DNA of 64,000 nt from Ceriagrion tenellum. Lineage: Eukaryota; Arthropoda; Insecta; Odonata; Coenagrionidae. Shown here in pieces: positions 21,115-32,414 of this stretch; the stretch's first letter is position 1, and each line of letters opens with the position of its first letter. The notes beneath the pieces were generated by a model. That model was given only the letters and a program-made list of their open reading frames with translations, was not told where the DNA came from and searched no databases. The stretch spans positions 96,484,559 through 96,548,558 of the forward strand of contig OY720639.1 in assembly GCA_963169105.1 (NCBI GenBank). Direction: 5' to 3'. The translations under genes and the position numbers were made by a program.

Positions 21115-22670
21115 GGACCAAAAAATGAATAATTTTCGGAAAAAGAACTGTCCTACAGCCGGTAGGTTCCTAGTAAAACGGAGATGAAAACTCAGAACAT
21201 CCTACTCGTCGCCTACGTGGTGTGATCAAACAGGTTTCGATATCCCATTAGCGAAGTTCCAGTATTAAATGACTGGCGTGTAGCGATGACACTGGTTCAG
21301 AAAAGATGACGTCAAAAGTTGCGGTCAGTCCCGTCACATGAAACGGTCGAATGAGCTTATTTCCGGACGACGGCGATCCGGCGCTTGAAGAATAAACGGA
21401 TTGACGGTTTGAAGCATAAACACAGACTTTTTTTTATTAAGGCGGAATCTGCGAAATTAGTGAGGGCAGAGTGTCAAAGTAAATAGTTATGTAGGAGGAA
21501 TGAGGCGGTTGGCAGAGAGGAGAGTGGAGTGGAGAGCTGTTGCAAACCGATATTTGGATCAGTGACAACTGATGATGATGAATTTCCTTATTGAACTTAT
21601 CCATTTCGGATAGCGCGTGGGCACGCGTCCCTTTCATGAGGCGTGCAGCATAACCGGTGCAAGTCGACAGTCCTTACCGAGCAGGAACACGTCGTTTTCG
21701 TTGATCACGCGCCGAGAGAGCTCAGTCGAGGAAAGTCCCGACTGACGAACACAAACGCCCATCTGGAATGGTGGACTTTCCCAGCCATTTGTCGATAATG
21801 AGAAAGCTTCTGTGGTCAATAGATGAAAAAAAAATATCAACGGCGGCCGTCAAACTTTAACGGTCAAAAAGAGAAAGGACCAGAAAAAAAGTTTGGAACT
21901 AAAATGATGTAGCGAAATTCGCTTCTGAAAACGATCGCTACAGTGAGAGGTAAAAGATACCTAAGATAAGCTCGAGGTTCTTCTCGGTTGGTTTTTCGGG
22001 AAGGCAATCGTTAGCAAAGGTCATTTGCGTCACCGCGGACTGGTTGCTTGGTTGCTAAGTACTTTATTATCCGGGAAATTGCCTTTGAAAATCATAAGCC
22101 TTGTCTCAACGAAGACGCCAAGGATTGCTCAGGTTAAGAACGTTCCTTCACGACTACGGAAGTCAACAACAGGTACAAAATTCCAAATTTCCTTTTATAC
22201 TGTCTAAAAAATACTGTTTCAAATAATGACACATATTAGGTATTAAAAAAATTAAGATAAGTGAACAAATATATTTTTCAGGAACAATTATCGCCGCCAT
22301 ATGAGTCAAACGTAGAGCATTTCCCATTGAATTTATGTATTTTTACTTCATTCATTGCAAGAATTTGCTAATAACTCAAAAAAGTAAATGGGGATTTACC
22401 CGCATTTTTTGCCATTAAATTCTCCTTGAGGATTTTCTTCTAAGAAATAGTTCTTCACTTGTATCGAACTTGTGCTGAAGAGAGAAATAAAAACCTTCCC
22501 ATGCTTGAACTATTCTCGTGTTTCACACTTTGCAAAGTTAAGTTCAATTTGCGAAAATAATTGCATGGAAAGTTTGGATGGGTGAACGGCATTCACTTAA
22601 GTTTCAAGCGTGAATCACCTATGCGTAAGTAAAACTACACCTGATCTCGAAATCTCGCGTTCCAATTGGG
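21115..22670. other. no recognised feature
   Basis: Only short frames. A faint resemblance of 22.31-22.40 kb to 4.12-4.20 kb (words around GCTAATAACT) may reflect an old dispersed repeat, but I could not delimit it. Confidence 0.4.
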
Positions 22671-22689
22671 ACCGGGTTTCCACTGAAAA

Positions 22690-22865
22690 AAACCACTGCC
22701 AGCGCTGGGATTCGAACGTGCGCTCTCAGTATGGAAAGATAATAATCTCAGTCTCGAAAGAGCTCTGAAAAATTATCCAATGGTAGGACATTCGTCAGCT
22801 TCTTCGGTAAAATCAACTTAAAGTCCCGAGCAAGATTCGAACTCGCGGCCAAGTGTTGGCATTAA
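22690..22865 (-). repeat. two tRNA-like SINE heads, minus strand
   Basis: Two B box-like sequences occur on the minus strand: CGTTCGAATCC at 22718-22708 and AGTTCGAATCT at 22843-22833, each flanked by a T-arm-like inverted repeat. Neither has a convincing full cloverleaf, so these are SINE heads or tRNA relics, not functional tRNA genes. Confidence 0.45.
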
Positions 22866-22869
22866 TGCC

Positions 22870-23890
22870 AAAAATTAGAATCAAGTACGATCAACACTGA
22901 TAAAATGATTTAAGTGATGTCTTTAAATATCTATTCCTCTGAGGGAATCATATCGTTAAGATTGAGTGCGCGCCGACGTCGACTTTCTGCTCATATTCAT
23001 CTTTTTCCTATCACCTACACCTAATTACCAAACAAATGACTAGCTATGACGCAATTGGACTCCTCGTGTAATGTCCACGAAACATAATGTAACAGCTGAT
23101 ACGACAAAAATGTTTCACTGCTTGCATAACAAAGTCATTCCACGATGTCTGAATGGTTTTTAAGAGGCCCATTCACGAAGTTCACGGTCATTACGACACA
23201 AGTTTTGAGGAACGAAAGACGAAACCGAAAGACGATTTTACCAACGAAAGACGATGGTAATATAATTTTAAGTTTTCGCTAGGTATGAAGGTGGGAGTTA
23301 AAACTATTCTACAGCAGAGAAAGGATCCTCGGAATCAAAGAAGTTTCCAATACTTATACCCAATCCTCAAATAAGGCAGATGCCTTCATCATTCTTGAAT
23401 CAGTGAGTGAAATAATCACGCGAGAAGATCAACAAAACTAATCACTATGGAGCGAAATATTGATCCAATGTAGTAGGAAACTTTAACAAGCATGAATTGT
23501 ATTAATTTGTAAAAATTAGATTCGTACTACTTCCGAAAATGTCAAATTCTAGCTATTTTTAGGAACGCATCATAGCATGCATCCTGACAGAGATATATCG
23601 AAGATGACTCATAGAGTCCCAAGTACCTAGAGTTTAGCAATTTCTTGCCCCAGATTTACGAACTGCATCAGATCATTCTTAAATGGGACCATTTTCCTTC
23701 AGTGAATCCAAATTTAGATTGAGTGAAATATCTAAGTGATGCCCTACAAGCCATCTCAAGAGTGTGTGGAAGACGGTTATTCCTCTCTGAGCATGCTCTA
23801 ACCGTCGAACAAATTATCATATTGTAATCAGCTATTTTACTAAATATACCGCTTAGCAATGTATTTTAAGGACATTTCACCCATAATATG
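22870..23890. other. no recognised feature
   Basis: Short frames only; nothing recognised. Confidence 0.4.
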
Positions 23891-23895
23891 GTTTC

Positions 23896-24437
23896 TTAAG
23901 GTAGTGCGAGCGAGAGAGTTCCCTAATCATAATAGAGACCAGATTCGATATATGCGTTTAAATTTCACCAACTGAATTGAATATTGCATTATTAATGGTG
24001 AATTAATATAGTTTTACATGACGGAAATTGTAAGTAATCAAATGAAAATATCTAAATAAGTCTTGAACTTGACTAATTTTTTTCACGCGGTTCGTTTGAA
24101 ACTCCATTAGAACGGAAGATTTTTGTGATGCCGAAGAATTTACTGCGGTGGCAATATGATTAATTTTCAAAAATAGTTGAAAAAACACACAAACTACACA
24201 CTGTTGATTTTTTGACGAGATCTAAGCGTAGGAAATGCCTCATTTTAAATATAAGCTGTATCTGGAGTGCATACGCATACCATTTCCCTTATAAAAGGGC
24301 TGGTATTTTCAGTCAAATATCCCGAAAAGTAATGTGGAAAGGGGTTGAATTTTTTTATGTCAATGGAAATGTGATATATTTTTCTTAAAAATGAGAGCAA
24401 ACTCATTGACTTCTAGGTAAAATGATACCTCGCTACT
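23896..24437 (+). mobile_element. TTAA-flanked MITE family M1, copy b
   Basis: This copy shows the left terminus TTAAGGTAGTGCGAGCGA and aligns along its length with copy a (1160-1691). Shared words include TTTTTTTCACGCGGT, GAATTTACTGCGGTG and AAAAGGGCTGGTATTTTC. The right terminus (CCTCGCTAC) is degraded. There is no coding capacity. Confidence 0.7.
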
Positions 24438-24724
24438 CTTTTAACTCTTGCGGGATGGGCACTGGACTGAAGCATCACGGGGACCATCAGTTAGAATTCA
24501 GTCATACTAAAATTAAAAGCTATTACAAAAAGTCATTGCCATTAATTACAACCATGCTAATGTGCGAGAACTATTACCTAAGTAATGACACAGAAAATTT
24601 TTAATTAATTAACATCCCGTGTAGAAATTTTAAGTTGAACAAAATTAAAACAAAGAAGGATAATAGCTAAGCCACCTATTGAAACCAGCAACACTATTGG
24701 CGACACCGATATGTATCAATTGTG

Positions 24725-24895
24725 GTGAAAAAAATAACTGTACCAGACCCCACACTTTATTTCGCCAACCGACCCGGGTTCCGGCATACCATTTCCAAGA
24801 TGATGAAAACCTCAAGATGGCATAGTATGCCGAATCCCGGGTCGCTCGATGAAATAAAGTGTGGGTATTGGAATGATTATTTCTTTCATTAAGAT
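24725..24895. mobile_element. PLE-type palindrome with hammerhead-like module (H6)
   Basis: CCCACACTTTATTTC and its complement GAAATAAAGTGTGGG lie within longer inverted arms. On the plus strand 24810-24848 reads CTCAAGATG, GGCAT-agt-ATGCC, GAATCC, CGGGTCG. The minus-strand half has the equivalent order with GGCAT preserved but a looser first box. It is a diverged member of the module family. Confidence 0.5.
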
Positions 24896-24909
24896 TAACA
24901 CAACCGAGA

Positions 24910-26520
24910 GATGCCGAAGTTAGTGACTTACATCAATTGTGGTTCCTAATCGCTCGCGAAAAAATGACAATGAAACTCCGTTCGCCCGCCAATATCTCTC
25001 TCTCAAACTTTATGAATATGATCGAACTTACCATTGAAGCACATGTAAGCGATAAGTAGTCGCAAGATCCGAAAGACATAAGCTTGAAAGAAGTACGACA
25101 ACTCTTACAGTTTCTCTTATTTCCCCTTTCCCCCGTTGACCTCCGGGGATGAGAAATTAAAAAAAATTATACATCCCCGGCGAAGGAAAACGATGACACA
25201 GCCGAATTCCCTCTTCGTTAGACGGTCTTCCAATTTGATCCCGTGTGACGTCGCTTTGCATACGGGTTGACGACAGGCGCTCCTCGACTGGCTGGCAAAT
25301 GAATACCGTGACTCGACGATTTGGTCACACGATGGGGCGAGAAAAAAAATCTTCATCGTCGTAACATGGCGAAGCCGCGCGCCTTCATTTGCGTTCCCTA
25401 ACGTACCACCACCGCAAAGGGCGTAAAACACTCGTGTGCGGAAATAGGCGGATAATTAGCGAGCAGCGGAATTCGTTAAAAAGTCAGCAGCTACTGACGT
25501 ATAGAAATGGGAGGTGCAGGGACAAATAGGCTTTGGAAGACAGCGTATTACGGAGAGTAGCCTTTCAAAACCACTTCCTTCTCTCCGTCAGCTGAGGAAA
25601 TTACAGTTCAAAAAAACACGACTTCCTCGTTGCAGAGAAATCCCAGTGAATGTGCATAAGAATATTTTTTTCACGTAACTTCGGAGCGATTATGATAACT
25701 ATGTAAGCTTACTTTAAAAATCACTCTTCTTATTCACGTTCCAAGGTGCGTGTTTTCTTGCAGCTAAGATCATTTCCTGTCACGCAAACACATGCGATGA
25801 CACTTAGGGAACGATTTAAACTTCAGTCAGGGCTTGAAGACGGGAAATAATGAGTTGGACGCTCTCAAAGCAGCCTTAGAAAATTAATGATACCCGCGAA
25901 ATTAGTTTATAATGAGTGAGCAACAATTTACTTTCGTAAATTTACCGCCGATTTTTTTCATTTATTTATTCATGTTACGCTGCTTGAAGCTTCATTTTTG
26001 GAGCGTTAGTTATGGGCCAATTTCTTTTTGAAATTTTATTCTAAAAGTCATGCGGCGAAAAAACACCAGAAGATTTTTAGGGCAGTCGCCATACGTGTAC
26101 CATTGAAGACCCCGAAGAAATATGACAGTCCAAAGGTTCAAAATTTCCACACTTAGAGGCCGATCATCTTTAGGTACCTTATGGTGAAGCCGGTCCACAT
26201 AAAGAACCAGAAAGTAGATCTTTCACCAGTCGATATGACGCAAGACCCGACCCAGCTCCCAAAAATCTAAGGCTTTATTCGTACTGCTGCGTCATTTCTT
26301 CTTAACCATCTTAATGGAGACTCTTGCCAGCAGTGCCAGCGAGAAATACGGAGGGTAATTCAATGAAATGTAGCATTTTAGGAAAATAAATATTATGAGG
26401 TTATTATTTATGATATCCATGAACGGTTTTTGTCATTGTGCATAAAATGAATTAGGCAGTAATCGTAAATGACTTTTTCATCGTTCAATAAATAACTGTA
26501 ATTATATCAGTGTACTAAAA
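24910..26520. other. no recognised gene
   Basis: A GC-richer patch at 25.12-25.43 kb carries a 104-codon minus frame without recognisable domains. No other features. Confidence 0.4.
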
Positions 26521-26619
26521 TTAAACAATTTTTACACATGAGCCGATATATCGGCCCGCCGCACTTTTTGCCCGAGATGCAAAAGCCGATATATCGGCCA
26601 GCCTCACTAAGAGGGTTAA
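26521..26619. repeat. TTAA-bounded segment with duplicated palindrome
   Basis: The 14-bp palindrome GCCGATATATCGGC occurs twice (26542-26555 and 26585-26598) within 60 bp, and TTAA occurs at both 26521 and 26616. From the right edge inward the sequence begins TTAACCCTCTTAGTGAGGC, which resembles piggyBac-type termini, but the left edge does not form a matching inverted repeat. Perhaps a decayed TTAA element. Confidence 0.4.
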
Positions 26620-26714
26620 GTCAATGAATAAAGGTAATGAAGAACGCTAGCTCTCAACAAAATTTGAGCTCACATAGCATCCTTTTTGTTAAATAAATTC
26701 CAAATCGCCCGAGT

Positions 26715-26785
26715 TGATCCACGCTTGTATGGAATACGACTTCGAACTGACATCATCTTCAGTCTTTCAATATGAGGACTAACAA
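26715..26785 (-). repeat. single hammerhead-like PLE module, degenerate (H7)
   Basis: The minus strand reads ACTGAAGATG, GATGTCAGTTCGAAGTCG, then an AT-rich continuation. The first box is present, while the GAAAC box is reduced to CGAAG. It is unpaired, unlike most other copies. Confidence 0.3.
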
Positions 26786-26944
26786 AAGACCAAACAGAAG
26801 CAGATTGCAGAATGTTGCACTTAACGCTTTTGTAACGGAGGGCGCAAGTCTATTGGAGGAGTGAAGGTACACGAAGGGGAGAGGGAAGAGTGTATTTTAT
26901 AGTGTAAGCATATCCATGGTGGCAGGAGTGCCTATCGCGAGTCA

Positions 26945-27046
26945 CTGAGCGCTCATTTTAATAACTTCTCAGAAAAGTCGGCAAAAAATTCTTGGACCAC
27001 ACTTCACTTAAGCACATCTGTTTATACGGGGAAAATAACCATACAT
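26945..27046 (+). repeat. dispersed repeat F, copy 2 (unoccupied site)
   Basis: Begins CTATCGCGAGTCACTGAGCG and continues with the same 100 bp as 19655-19765. Here the flank CGCGAGTCA joins directly to CTGAGCGCTCA, whereas at 19.1-19.65 kb the CACTA-like element sits between them. A third, shorter match lies at 27.63-27.68 kb. Confidence 0.6.
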
Positions 27047-27054
27047 GTTGTAAT

Positions 27055-27215
27055 ATCAATGATTCATTCATTTATTCATAGTTCGTTCAATCCTAAGATT
27101 GGTTGACTGCAGCCCTCCACCCTTCCCTATCTAATGCTGATTCTCTGACCTCCAGGTATCTCTTCCTATGCACTTTCCTCTTTATTTGGTCCATTTCTTT
27201 CTTTCTTTTTCTTTC
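27055..27215 (-). mobile_element. LINE 3' tail (family G), minus strand
   Basis: The minus strand encodes IKRKVHRKRYLEVRES, then DREGWRAAVNQS and a stop, then the tail AACCAATCTTAGGATTGAAC and a TGAATGAATGA-like tail. It matches the fragments at 13.3 and 36.6 kb. Only the last 40 or so codons are left. Confidence 0.7.
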
Positions 27216-27689
27216 AAAAGAGTTCATGGTCCACACACGAAATATTAATGATGCAAGCATTATATTATTAAAGTTTCGTCTTAACTGAATCACTGTAATA
27301 ACTTAGCTACACGGCGCGGAATTCGAGATGTAAGCGAAAATTCTATGTAAATACCTGTTTTTTCTCGACATGATACCTTGATATTTAGTAGTCAACAGAA
27401 TAATAATATGAAATGTATTTTCACGTTTGTGGGAAAATCTGTGATAGTGACATCGAAATTTTTAGGAATGTAAGTCAAAAGCCATAAGGCTACATGTCAA
27501 AATATTATTGAAATGCCTAGAAACCAAATAGGTGATACGCATTTTTTTCACTTAAATCAATACTACTAGTATCTACAGGTATGCAATGTTTCACGTGTAT
27601 CTTTACACACTCGAAAATCATCCCAATCCCTTTAAGACTTCACTTAAGCACATCTTTTTATACGGGGGAAATAACGGAAATAAATAAAA

Positions 27690-28470
27690 ACTGCTACGAG
27701 CGTACATATAGTGTCTCACAAATTTTAGAGGGATTAAGATGGGAGCCGCTAGAGACTCGGAGGCTACACGTTAGACAGATTCTTTGAGAAATTCAGAACT
27801 GATGTTTTTCAGAGCGACACAGAGAGTAATATCATGACGCCTCACTACATCTCTAGGTCTGACAGAAGCGATATAATAAGAGAGGTACGTTGCCGAACAG
27901 ATAGGTATAAAAACTCGTTCTTTCCGTGCACAATAAGCGGCCACAATAAAAATTGAGCTACACTAAATACGTTGATGTAACACATGTCACCATTTCATCT
28001 CCCAAAAACTTACATCTTTACACGGCTGGTGACCTAAAAGGTGTTTCGGGTCACCCCGCGGGTTAAAAACCCACCTCCCGGTCGGAAGCTCTCGCTTATC
28101 ACCGGGAGGGGTGAGTAGTGGGAGGAAATGGTAAAAGGATGAGAAGGGTTAGCGAAATATAGCCACTAGGAGTTCGACACCATGAGGCGGATTGCCGTCA
28201 AAAGGACGACAACGGGCCCCCGCCTCCCCCTAGTCCTCGTAGCTGTTGGGTTCCCCCAGCAACGTTAGACGAGTCACCGCCAGTGACTCGTGTAACGTAT
28301 TTCGCTAACCCTTTCCATCCTTTTACCCTTTCCTCCCGGTGATAAGCGAGAGCTTGCGACCGGGAGGTAGGTTTTTAACCCACGGGGTGGCCCGAAACAC
28401 CTGGCGACCTAACACCCCGTGCCACACGCCCAAGAGGCGGCTCGTAGGGTTTTATGTAGATGTAGAAGAC
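27690..28470 (+). mobile_element. LINE 3' end (CR1-like family), split by a MITE
   Basis: Around 27700-27790 the translation SVSQILEGLRWEPLETRR fits the C-terminus of CR1/jockey-type reverse transcriptases (compare SVTSLIEELGWELLSERR in the copy at 62.3 kb). The reading frame then decays with stops. The 3' untranslated region (27.83-28.04 kb) is shared with the minus-strand copy at 16.8-17.05 kb. It is interrupted at 28039-28402 by a Mutator-type MITE and resumes at 28403 with the terminal GCCACACGCCCAAGAGGCGGC and GTAGATGTAGAAG. The repeat at 27.63-27.68 kb lies just upstream. Confidence 0.7.
28039..28402. mobile_element. Mutator-type MITE, long inverted ends, 9-10 bp TSD
   Basis: The left end AGGTGTTTCGGGTCACCCCG and the right end, inverted, AGGTGTTTCGGGCCACCCCG begin an inverted repeat of about 70 bp. 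It extends, with an 11-bp gap, to about 120 bp (28039-28162 against 28290-28402). The flanks GGTGACCTAA (28028-28037) and GGCGACCTAA (28403-28412) are a target duplication of 9-10 bp with one change. The LINE copy at 16.8 kb shows related sequence without an insertion. Long inverted ends and a 9-bp duplication are typical of Mutator-like elements. There is no transposase inside. Confidence 0.75.
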
Positions 28471-28479
28471 GAAGGCAGG

Positions 28480-29160
28480 GGGTGCAGAAATAATCTTCTC
28501 CGAGTATCCCCAAGGCGACCGCTGCCCATTAGTGTTGTATTCTCATCCGACTCCCCGTGGGTCGGCGGCGCCCGGACGTCGTCATCGGCAATTTCTATTC
28601 GCGTGATGGCGTGCCGCGGCGCGGAGGCTTCCGGGTGGTTGTGTGTTGGGTTGAGCTGACGGCACCGTAAGCTTCCCGTCGTCCCTTTCCAAGCTTTATG
28701 GCGTCCACTCATTCAATTAAGGTTTTCAAGATTCATCGTTCCCGAGGGTGGGCGCCCACGGAGGACATCCACCCCCATCCCCTTCCCATCCGCGGATATT
28801 TACGTAGCGGTGGATCGCCATTGTGTTGGTCGGCGTCCGCAAAATATATGCATCCCATCGGACCTCGTTCAGCAGTTTATTGTTGAGAACATTTTTTTCC
28901 ACCGAGATATACCTACTTCCAAGCTTTCACGTACACATAGGGAACGAACCCAGAAAAAATACCAATCTATCAGTTGCTTGGGAGATTTTTCAATCATAAG
29001 TCATAGTATAATTCAAAACCCTTTTTTTAAACGTTTACTGTATTCAGGTAGTTCGTTTTCATTATTTCTAATTTTAATATGATTATTAGTTCATGATTTT
29101 TCTTGTGAAACTTTACTGACTGATATGAAAATCTGGCTGAATTTTTCATTAAATTGTGAA
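28480..29160. other. GC-rich patch, no recognised gene
   Basis: 28480-28870 is GC- and CpG-rich and open in several frames on both strands without recognisable domains. The rest is AT-rich and featureless. Confidence 0.4.
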
Positions 29161-29164
29161 GTTA

Positions 29165-29215
29165 ATTTTAAATTAGCCCTGAAGAAGTAAAAATTAATAT
29201 ATACGAAATTTCGAG
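29165..29215 (+). repeat. single hammerhead-like PLE module (H8)
   Basis: CCCTGAAGAAG, then GTA...TAC enclosing an AT-rich loop, then GAAATTTCGAGG. The order of boxes is right but the last box has changed and no inverted partner is nearby. It may be the 3' end of a decayed PLE. Confidence 0.3.
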
Positions 29216-29219
29216 GAAA

Positions 29220-31190
29220 GAGGAATGAAGTAACTTCTCAATTTTGGACCAATATCTTCAGAAGAATAACGATATTAGCTGTATTTTGATCATAGGCGAG
29301 TGGATAACGAGCTTGGAAAACCATTGGCATAGGGTTACAACCGGTGCATACATTTTAGTGGGAGGGATTATTGTGTTGCAAAAAGTATTAGGAGATTCAG
29401 AAAGACCTTGGGCCCAAAAAACCGAGTTCAAAACCAATGAGTGGCCGAATTTCTTTTGGTTGTACTAACTTAGGTATATGTACAGAAATGAAGGGTAAAA
29501 TCTTTTTGTAAATTGTCTTTGGTTGAGCAAATACTGTTTCAGTGAGCGATGGTGATCAGGATGCGGCAATTATCATACTCTCGTCGAAGGAGTTCTGATA
29601 GCTGACTCTGTAACTTATCCCTAAATTTCTGTAATGCCTTAATTACATTATTCATAGATTTTTCTCGTCCTCTGCGATTGCTAACGAAGCTGCATTGCAC
29701 TTCAGCTCTCGCCTGAATAGTAGTTTGATATTCGTGGAAGAATCCTAAACAACTCTGAGAGGTGGGTTGGTTAAGTCGGTAATCAAATAAGCTGCAGAGG
29801 GACGAATACATCCAGGTGGGAACTGAAGAACATACAGCTGAAAGGTAAAATTTTACAAGATTCCGAGGCGAATTAAAATCCCCACACGTCCGACAGGAAT
29901 CTAACTCTGATCGCTATTGTTAGCCAGTCCTAGTTGCGTTGTTAGTAGCAACGCTCTATTTTCACAGCATTTACTTTACGGCACTGATGCTACAATTGGT
30001 ATTTGAGGAAGCAAAGAGCAATACAAAAGTTTAAAAAAGCCCTTTTTCAAACATGTTTAAGCTTTTATATACTTCCACTTATGCTTGCATCACAATGAAT
30101 GATATGAAGCCAGGTCAATTCTTTTTCATGGACTTCATTTACAGCTGCGGGAATGAACTTGTGACATTTACGAGCGTTCCTCCAATGGGAACCTTGACGT
30201 AACCGTGGGTGTGGACGCGAACCGAGATCACACGTTAAAATCCCCGGACGCAAAGGAACAAAAAAAAACATCGCCTTTCGCATCGCGGAGAACCGTTTAT
30301 GGAAAAAAATCGCACGTGGCTTTGCGTAGGCGGCCGAGGGAAGGCGATCCATCAAAAGTTCAAGAGCGTGTTGGTCGAATCGGACCGACTCCCTTCGCCT
30401 CTTCAACTCCACTTCCTCATGCTCTCTCAATAAAAAGAAGTCTTCGCCAACAACAACGCCTCCTGACGGCGGCCCGCGCATCCCTCCGCGGCTGCAAAGG
30501 ACCCACACTCCCTATTCCCTCCCATCCCGCTCAGGCGAACATTGCAATTACATACGCCACCAATTCACGTCCACCTAACCTGTCCGAGCATAAGCCAATA
30601 TTTTCGCCAAATCATACCTCGATTAAATCATCCATTGCCTCAGATAGGAACTCTAAAATGACTATCAAGTAATCAAAGGAACGCCCACGAATGCCGTTAC
30701 CAGCAAGGAGAGACGAATCGATGCGTCACTTTGATTGCACAATTTTCACAAAAAAATCGCTGCTTATGTACGGGTAAACACGGTACTTGATGATTGGTTA
30801 CGTCGTTGCATAAGGGAGAGCTTTGGCCGATTCGGTATCTTTCCTTGCATAGTTTTAACAATGGTAACAATGTTCTTCAGGTTTGCACGATCTTTGAAGG
30901 ATTTCTTCCTTTCCTCTCGGAATATCAAGTTAAGATAGTTATGCACACGACGAAACGTTATGTTTTAGCAACTAAACGCGATGAATTCCGAAAGTAATAA
31001 AAAGCAATGGTTGCAGTATTTTTCGCGATGTAGTTAAAGGGTGACGGTTTTTTTAAATCTATAACTGAGATGTATAGAGTGCAATTCATCCTTCAGAATC
31101 ATGAGTTTATCAAAGCATATCTATCGAGTGATTTTTTTTACCAAAAAAGGGGAAATTTTCCAGCCCATTCAAACTTGAAATCGGCTTCTA
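29220..31190. other. no recognised gene; GC-rich patch at 30.2-30.55 kb
   Basis: The longest frame (155 codons, plus, 30205-30672) and the 147-codon minus frame opposite (30065-30508) overlap in a GC-rich patch and are mutually exclusive shadows. I recognise neither. The first in-frame plus ATG has no clear promoter. The other sequence shows nothing. Confidence 0.4.
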
Positions 31191-31204
31191 CTCGCGCAAT
31201 TACG

Positions 31205-31330
31205 CCACGTACATACTACCCAGCGAGCCACCGCAAGGTTATGAGGGAGGGGGTAATAAGACACCAACAATGGAGAGTAAAGAAGGAAAAGGAATAGAGA
31301 GTTGGAAGGGATACAATTCTAGAATTATCT
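31205..31330 (-). repeat. LINE 3' tail (CR1-like family), degenerate
   Basis: The inverse of this stretch ends CGGTGGCTCGCTGGGTAGTATGTACG and has the upstream words TTGGTGTCTTATTACCCCC, matching the tail at 16.76-16.85 kb. The coding part is not recognisable. Confidence 0.5.
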
Positions 31331-31674
31331 TGATAGATTAGCTGCTCGTCTGTCGTAGGCGTAGACAATTATTGATTGTGAGAAGAAGTAATTCTGGTAT
31401 CCATTCGAGAGTGTTCGTCAAAGCATCTCCATTATTAGGTCACTGGTGTGAGCTTTTCAGATGCATTCCGGGGGTATAACCACGTTTTTAGGGTTTAACA
31501 GACAAATTTTTCATTAATTTCAGTGATTTTCACGACTATTAACGTAGTCTATTAAGAATATATGCACGCTTTCTACAAGATCGTAGCAGTATTCAACATA
31601 GCGCACTATTTTCCTTTGTATTTTGTTTTTCAGATGTTTCTGAATCGCGCATCCGTACCCATCCGAAGAGGAAA

Positions 31675-31829
31675 ACGTCTTTTGTTTTTTTGGAAATAAT
31701 CTCGAAAAGTAATGAGGGAAAGAAATGATATTTTTTTAATATTAGAAATATAAGGAGATCCTTTTCATAGAAATATTTCCGAGTTAACTGAACTTTAAGA
31801 AAAGTGGTATCTCGCTCAGGTTGCCTTAC
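31675..31829 (+). repeat. MITE family M1, degenerate right end (copy e)
   Basis: TCTCGAAAAGTAATGAGGGAAAGAAAT, then TATTTCC...GGTATCTCGCTCAGGTTGCCTTA, follows the right 150 bp of copy a with many differences. The left part is absent. Confidence 0.4.
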
Positions 31830-32380
31830 GATGATGCGTCCGCGCCAAGCGTTATCCGCTGATGACTGCACGCTCGTACGGCGGTCGATGCGTTGATACT
31901 GTGAACGGGGCATCTGCCGACTCCGCTTGTATACGTTCTCCCGGCGCTTGCACGCCCCCCCCCCCCACCCCATCCCCTCCATGCCGATACGATATCCGTT
32001 ATGTCGTTTGCACCTCAGCCGCCAGGTGGCCTCCCTATCGCCCCGCCCCCCTCACACTCCCCCTCAGTTCTCATCCCACCGCCTTCTCCGTCTGGCCAGG
32101 TATAAGGGGGCGTTTCGGTTGATATCCCCTTTTTCCCCTCCCCCCGCAAGCTTAGGTGAAGGAGGACGGTTTGTTAAGGGGCGAAGAAGGAAGAGGGGAA
32201 GAGAGGAGATGGGAGGTTAGAGAGAGACAGGGGAGACGAAAAGGCGTTCGCCCTCTTCTTGGGCCACATCGCCTTCCGCCTCTTCCGATTCCTCACTGCT
32301 CCTCTGAGCCACGGGTCCAAGAGGAGAATGGATTTCATCCTGGCGCACGAAACTAAGACATGCACGTGTTTTGGGTGGCG
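31830..32380. other. GC-rich island with a long C run
   Basis: CpG-rich stretch with a run of about fourteen Cs at 31951-31964 and purine-rich blocks at 32.16-32.25 kb. A GTATAAG near 32099 could be a TATA-like site. Open frames on both strands reflect the base composition. It might be a promoter or CpG island; no protein recognised. Confidence 0.4.
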
Positions 32381-32414
32381 ATCATTCCAGCAAGGTAATC
32401 ATGCGACTATTGAA

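Noticed and set aside
30065..30672. Long overlapping open frames on both strands (147 and 155 codons)
   Set aside because: They overlap in a GC-rich patch where stops are rare, show no recognisable domain, and cannot both be coding. I keep the region only as an unexplained GC-rich patch.
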